From: Eudorina sp. 2006-703-Eu-15 | Taxonomy: Eukaryota; Chlorophyta; Chlorophyceae; Chlamydomonadales; Volvocaceae | NCBI GenBank assembly: GCA_003117195.1 | Contig: BDSI01000150.1 | Coordinates: forward strand, 186,001-250,000 | Direction of reading: 5' to 3' | Length of the DNA stretch: 64,000 nt | Shown here: positions 59,609 to 64,000 of the stretch, piece by piece | How the letters are laid out: every line of letters starts with the position of its first letter | Position numbering within the stretch: the stretch's first letter is position 1 | Notes under the pieces: model-generated | Told to the model about the DNA's origin: nothing | Database searches by the model: none | Seen by the model: the letters and a program-made list of their open reading frames with translations, nothing else | Program-made: the position numbers and the translations under genes

Positions 59609-62600
59609 ATGGACGGGTCGGCCTTGCCTCCGGTCAACGGCGCCTCGCTGCCGGATGCCCCGGAGGACATCCCCGAGCCCCCCGGCTCGCGCCAGCGTGC
59701 AAGCGAGCGCGCCGGAGAGGTCTACTCGGAGTTTGCACAGGAGGACGGTACCCTGGCCGTGTCATCTCTGGGCGACCTGCTGTCGGCCGTGGACATCAGC
59801 AGCTCCCCCGACTCGTATATGCGCGTGGTCACCACAGTTGCGGGCCCTACAGCGGACAGCATGACACGAGACCAAGCGTAAGTCTGGTGCAGCTCGCCAC
59901 TTGTCAGCGGGCATCCCGAGAGGTGTCCGCGGGCTCCCAGGGAGGGTTGTTGGTTCGCGGCCCGGCAACCCCCGGCGTTCGTACGGCGGAGCCCCGCTGA
60001 ATGCGACCCCGCCCCATGATGCCATGGGCAGGCCATGGGTGGCCCCTGAGGTGTGGTTCACTGTCATGCCGATCCAAACCCCCCATGCCACACCTCAGCC
60101 TCCCGCCCAGAAGGGCAGGACCGCCGGACGGGTTACCCTCGCCTGAAGCCCAAAGCCCCCCCATCCCGGGTTCCCTCGGGCCTCATCTTTCTCTTCACAC
60201 CCACATACCCACACCCACGGCACTGGGACACACCAGGGGTCCAGGGCGCCGTGTTTGCAAGACACGAGCCGCCGACGTGGCGCCTGCACATGGCCCAGCA
60301 CCCAGTACTGTGGGTCCGGTCGCGCTTCCCTGAACCCCGCGCCCAGCTCTCGAGGGAGCCAGGGCACTCTGTATGGCGGTGTGGGAGGGAGCCGTGGGCA
60401 GCGGAGCCATGGCATGATCAGTCGGCGGCAGCAGGGCACGTAAGGGCAGACAGCGAGGGTCTGACGAGCATTCCATGGGCCGCATCCGGGTGGCTCCACT
60501 CGCCCGCCCATGGTGACCGCAGCGGGGCCACAGCAAGCAGTCCTGCAGTCATGGGCGGGGATGGGTGCCGTACAGCAGCTTGCGGTCCCCTCCGCCCAGG
60601 TATGAGACGTCAGTGAGGGAGGCATCATTCCTGAACAGGAAACAGCAAGCGCGCAGTGCCGGAGGGGCACTGGTGGGACTCCACCCGTCGTCATACGCTC
60701 ACGCCAGGCCCGAGCAGCCGCCGTTCCTCCGGGGGATGCCTTCATGAGTCAGCGCAGGTGGCCGTCAGGCATGGCCGTCAGTCACCCCGGGTGACCTTCG
60801 CGGATCAGAGCGGACCCGTCCCGCAGACACTCGGTCGGCCCGAGACGCCCGACAGCCGACTGCGCAGCCCCGGGAGGGGCACGTCCGGAGAAGCAGCTGG
60901 TGGCAGCTGCGTCATGCGAGCCGCACCCCACAGCGCACTGCAGCGACCTGCGTCCGCTCAGGCCGCGGCCAGCGGCCTGAACCCCGCCGCCGCGGCCTCC
61001 GCCCCGCCCGGGGCCCACCCTCAACGCCATGACGACCCACGGGTCGTTTCTTCACCGGCGGACTCCTCCTAGCGGGCGCCATCCATCTCGTCGGCCCAGT
61101 TGCACGCCCTTTCAGCTCCGCTGACGTGCGCCACCCCGTCCGCCGTACCGTGATCGCACGGCCTCACGGGCTTGGACGCCCGAAGGGCCCCGGCGCGGTC
61201 CTGCACCCCCACGGCCCCCCAGGCTGTTTCTCTATACCCCCAGGGCCCCCGGATGGCGCAACCGGAGTGCTTACGCGAGTCCGCAGCCCTGCCTTGCCCT
61301 GCCCCCCCTGGACCACATCGCCCCTCTACTCTTCCCTCGTCAACGTGTGCTCACGGCCCCTTGCCCCGACAGGCTCGCGGCGGTGGGTATGATCTCGGCG
61401 GAGCCGCCCGCCCCGGCGTCGTCGCCGCCGCAGTACGTGCTGCAGCCCTCGGCGTCGTCGCAGCCGCTACTGCCATCGTCTTCCTCGGCGGCGTCCGCCT
61501 CCGCCGCGGCCGCGGCGATGGCGGCGGCAGGGCCCTTCGGGCGCCTAGAGTCGTACGCGCCGCCGGGCTCGTCGCAGAGCTTCTCAGGCATACCCAGCGT
61601 CGGCGGCATTGGCGGCGGTGGTGGCGGCGGCGGCGGCGGGTCTGGGAGCGTCGACGGCGGAGGCCTGGGCAGCGCAGGCCCGTCGCGGCCCTTCCGACGT
61701 ATCCTGACTAAGAACCGGTCGTACTTGGAGGTACGGCATTTGGGAGTACGATGACGTGGCGCAGGGTGGGGGGGGTGCGTGCCGGATTTGCGTGCTGGGG
61801 CCCTGATGTGCGCAACACGGAAGAGGAGAGCGTTACTGTGAAGCAAGCTCAGAATGACCCCGGGCACACTCGGGCGAGGAGGGGGCTGACGCGGGTGCTG
61901 TAGAGAGGTGGCTGGGGCGCAGAGCTGGCGGCTAGTCAAAAGGAAACGACCCATACACATCAGCCCGGCGACAAATATTCTTGCTAGCGACGATTACTGG
62001 TACCTGAAAGGCACAGAGTGAAACGCAAGCGGAAACAAAGCAGGCGCGCCACCACGACGGCGCCATGCAATCGCAAGAACCGGCGGGGGTGGGTGGGTGG
62101 GTGGGTGGGTAGATCCCCGCCGATGCCCGTCTCGAGCCTGCCTACCTTTTATTTTCGCTCCCGGCCACAAACCACGTGGTCGAGATGTGTCGATGTCGTA
62201 TATGCGATGTTCGATGTCCTGGGGCGAACGCGCTGACGTGTCCGGAGCTCTGGCACCGTACCACGTCGTACCGCACCGTATTTCATCATGCTGCATGTGT
62301 GTACCGCGCCGTACACAGACCGGCGCGCTGCAGCTGGACGACGCCGTGGTGCAGTACATGGCCAAACTGGAGGAGCACCGCCGCAAGTGTGAGATCGACG
62401 GGCGGTACCAGGAAGCCAAGGTGGCGTCGAGACGGCTGGCGGACCTGCGTACGGCACAGGTACGGCATGGGTGTGGATGCCCCCTCAACAAATGCAGGGG
62501 TCGGGCGAGGCCCTGCGCGTTGTTCCCGGCTCCGCTCCCGCTGCCGCCCGGGGCGCAGCGTAACCTGACTTTGGCGCTGCCACCTGATGTTACTTTACCC

Positions 62601-64000
62601 GCCATTTTACCCGCCATCACATCCCGGCGATTTCGCGCTGGTCCAGGCAGCAGTTCTTGCACCTGTCCTAGCCTCCCCTCGTTACACCGGCATCGCAACC
62701 TGCCGCTGGCCCCCACTGTCAAGCTCGACGCACCCCACGCCCTCCAGCTCACCCCACCGCGCACCCTCAACCCCTGGCGGCCCCCTCCTCCCCCTCCTCC
62801 CCCTCCTCCCCCTCCTCCTCCTCCTCCCCTCCTCCTCCTCCTCCCCCTCCTCCTCCTCCCCTCCTCCTCCTCCTCCTCCTCCCCCTCCTCCTCCTCCCCC
62901 TCCGCCCCCTCCCCCACCCGGCGCAGGTGGACAGCCTGCGCCAGGAGCTGACCTGCAACCAGGCCCGCGAGCTGGAGGAGGTCCACGCGGTGTACGAGGA
63001 GGAGACCGCCAAGTTCCACCAGCTGTGGGACCAGCGCATGAGGGACTACGCGGCCAACCTGGCGCAGGTGGGGTCCGTCAAGACAGCGAAACCGCACCGC
63101 AGGGCGGAGCAGAGCACATACGGTAACCGAAAACCGCCGACGTGGGCTCCCGGTGGCCCCTGTGCGGGCTCCCGGCCGCCTGCCTGCCTCCCTCCCTCCC
63201 GCCGCCGCCGGAGTCGACCAATGAATGTCCTATGCCCTCCCGCTGCCGCCGGAGTCTACCCATGAATGTCCTGTACCCCCCCGCTGCCCTCGCCCCAGGC
63301 CCTAGAGGACCTGAAGTCCAGCCACACCGGCCAGCTGGCCGCCTTCGTGGAGGAGCTGCAGCGCAAGAAGCCCACCCGCGCCCGGCCCTCGCGGGACTAC
63401 CTGGTGCAGCGGGAGATGCAGGACAAGCTCGTCAAGGCCAAGCTGTACGGCAGGGCGACCAAGGTCAAGAACATGGCGGACGAGCTGTACCAGGTGCCGG
63501 AGCGGAAGGGGACGCGGGAGGGGCAGAGGGGGAAGGGAAGGGCAGAGGGGGAGGGAGGGGCAGAGGGGGGAGGGAAGGGCAGAGGGGGAGGGAGGGGCAG
63601 AGGGGGGAGGGAAGGGCAGAGGGGAAGGGAGGGGCAGAGGGGGGAGGGAAGGGAAGAGGGGGAGGGAAAGAGGAAGGTAAAGGCGGTATGCTGGGATTGG
63701 AGCGGAGTGGAGTGCGGCTGCTGGGTCTCGTGGCGCCTCGCCACGAGAACATGTCCGTCCGTCTTCTGTAGCTCCAGTCTCGCACGGAGGTCCCTTGCGG
63801 CATGAGCCGGGCAGGCAGTCAGGCAGGCGGGCTTTCGTCGCTGGATGCATGACGTGACCCCAGCCGCCCCAACTCGTGTGCCCTGCCGCGTCCCCCGCGA
63901 CACCCGCCTCCCTGCCGCAGGCCGAGCTGGAGACCACCGTGGCGGCCTGGGAGGCGGAGTCCAAGCTCAAGATCGCGAAGCTGCAGTCGAAACAGCAGAA
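59609..64000 (+). CDS. Coiled-coil protein, unrecognised, 3' end outside window
   Basis: Supported exons: 59609-59877, 61373-61730, 62319-62459, 62927-63067, 63299-63493 and 63921-64000. Phases agree. The N-terminus (MDGSALPPVNGASLPDAPED) is acidic and disordered and is followed by Ala/Ser and poly-Gly segments. From TKNRSYLETGALQLDDAVV the protein becomes coiled coil: KLEEHRRKCEIDGRYQEAKV, VHAVYEEETAKFHQLWDQRM, RDYAANLAQ, FVEELQRKKPTRARPSRDYL and AELETTVAAWEAESKLKIAK. This arrangement of a short repeated Tyr-Glu-Ala motif and WDxRM is what I would expect of a cytoskeletal or basal-body-associated protein, but that is inference. The 1.5-kb gap 59878-61372 probably hides an exon: frame 60779-61045 (QSPRVTFADQSGPVPQTLGR) looks coding but does not join in phase. 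Confidence 0.7.
62773..62905. repeat. CCT/CTC trinucleotide tract serving as a polypyrimidine tract
   Basis: About 130 bases of almost pure CCT/CTC directly before the acceptor at 62924-62926 in the coiled-coil gene. Confidence 0.92.
63500..63672. repeat. GA-rich minisatellite after a donor site
   Basis: Units of GGGCAGAGGGGGAGGGAGG and near variants, about 17-35 bases long, begin seven bases after the exon end at 63493. Confidence 0.9.

Noticed and set aside
1..64000. CRISPR arrays, operons, insertion sequences, bacterial ribosome binding sites
   Set aside because: The genes are spliced and eukaryotic. The tandem repeats lack the spacer structure of CRISPR arrays.

Overview
The window looks like nuclear DNA of a volvocine green alga (Chlamydomonas/Volvox group). 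The evidence is GC-rich coding sequence, many short exons joined by GTGAGT/GTACG donors and pyrimidine-CAG acceptors, TGTAA as the likely polyadenylation signal, Ala/Gly homopolymer-rich proteins, and an intraflagellar-transport gene. It could equally be a colonial relative; the species cannot be fixed from this sequence. All gene models were built by hand from reading frames, splice-site consensus and phase agreement between neighbouring exons. No transcript or database evidence was available.

Layout, left to right. 866-6167 (+): eleven 3' exons of IFT81, a ciliary IFT-B tubulin-cargo subunit; its N-terminal part lies upstream of the window. 7770-10304 (+): histidinol-phosphate phosphatase of the IMPase family (HISN7/IMPL2 type) with a short transit-peptide exon. 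11978-16769 (-): FAD-dependent aromatic-type monooxygenase (10 exons) with a 104-residue Ala/Gly-rich insert. 17852-20551 (-): an unrecognised 185-residue protein in seven exons. 21363-37510 (-): an FMO-like flavin monooxygenase whose last core exon runs without a stop into about 2,600 residues of low-complexity sequence, including one 4.4-kb exon. 39091-41511 (+): predicted type II membrane/secreted protein, possibly a glycosyltransferase. 43677-46155 (-): RS/RGG plus coiled-coil protein with a likely short alternative isoform. 48706-51259 (-): expansin-like DPBB protein. 53703-54165 (-): doubtful small gene. 54297-58882 (-): ERO1, the ER thiol oxidase, complete in ten exons. 59609-64000 (+): coiled-coil protein running off the window.

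The genes do not form one pathway. They cover cilia (IFT81), histidine synthesis (HISN7), flavin redox chemistry (two monooxygenases and ERO1), secretion and extracellular matrix (ERO1, expansin-like, possible glycosyltransferase) and RNA-associated low-complexity proteins. Intergenic and intronic DNA holds minisatellites, microsatellites, dispersed intron-like repeats, a scattered GACCC-NN-GGGTC palindrome and two probable non-LTR retrotransposon fragments. The most unusual item is the FMO-like gene with its giant extension and degenerate NADPH-binding motif.
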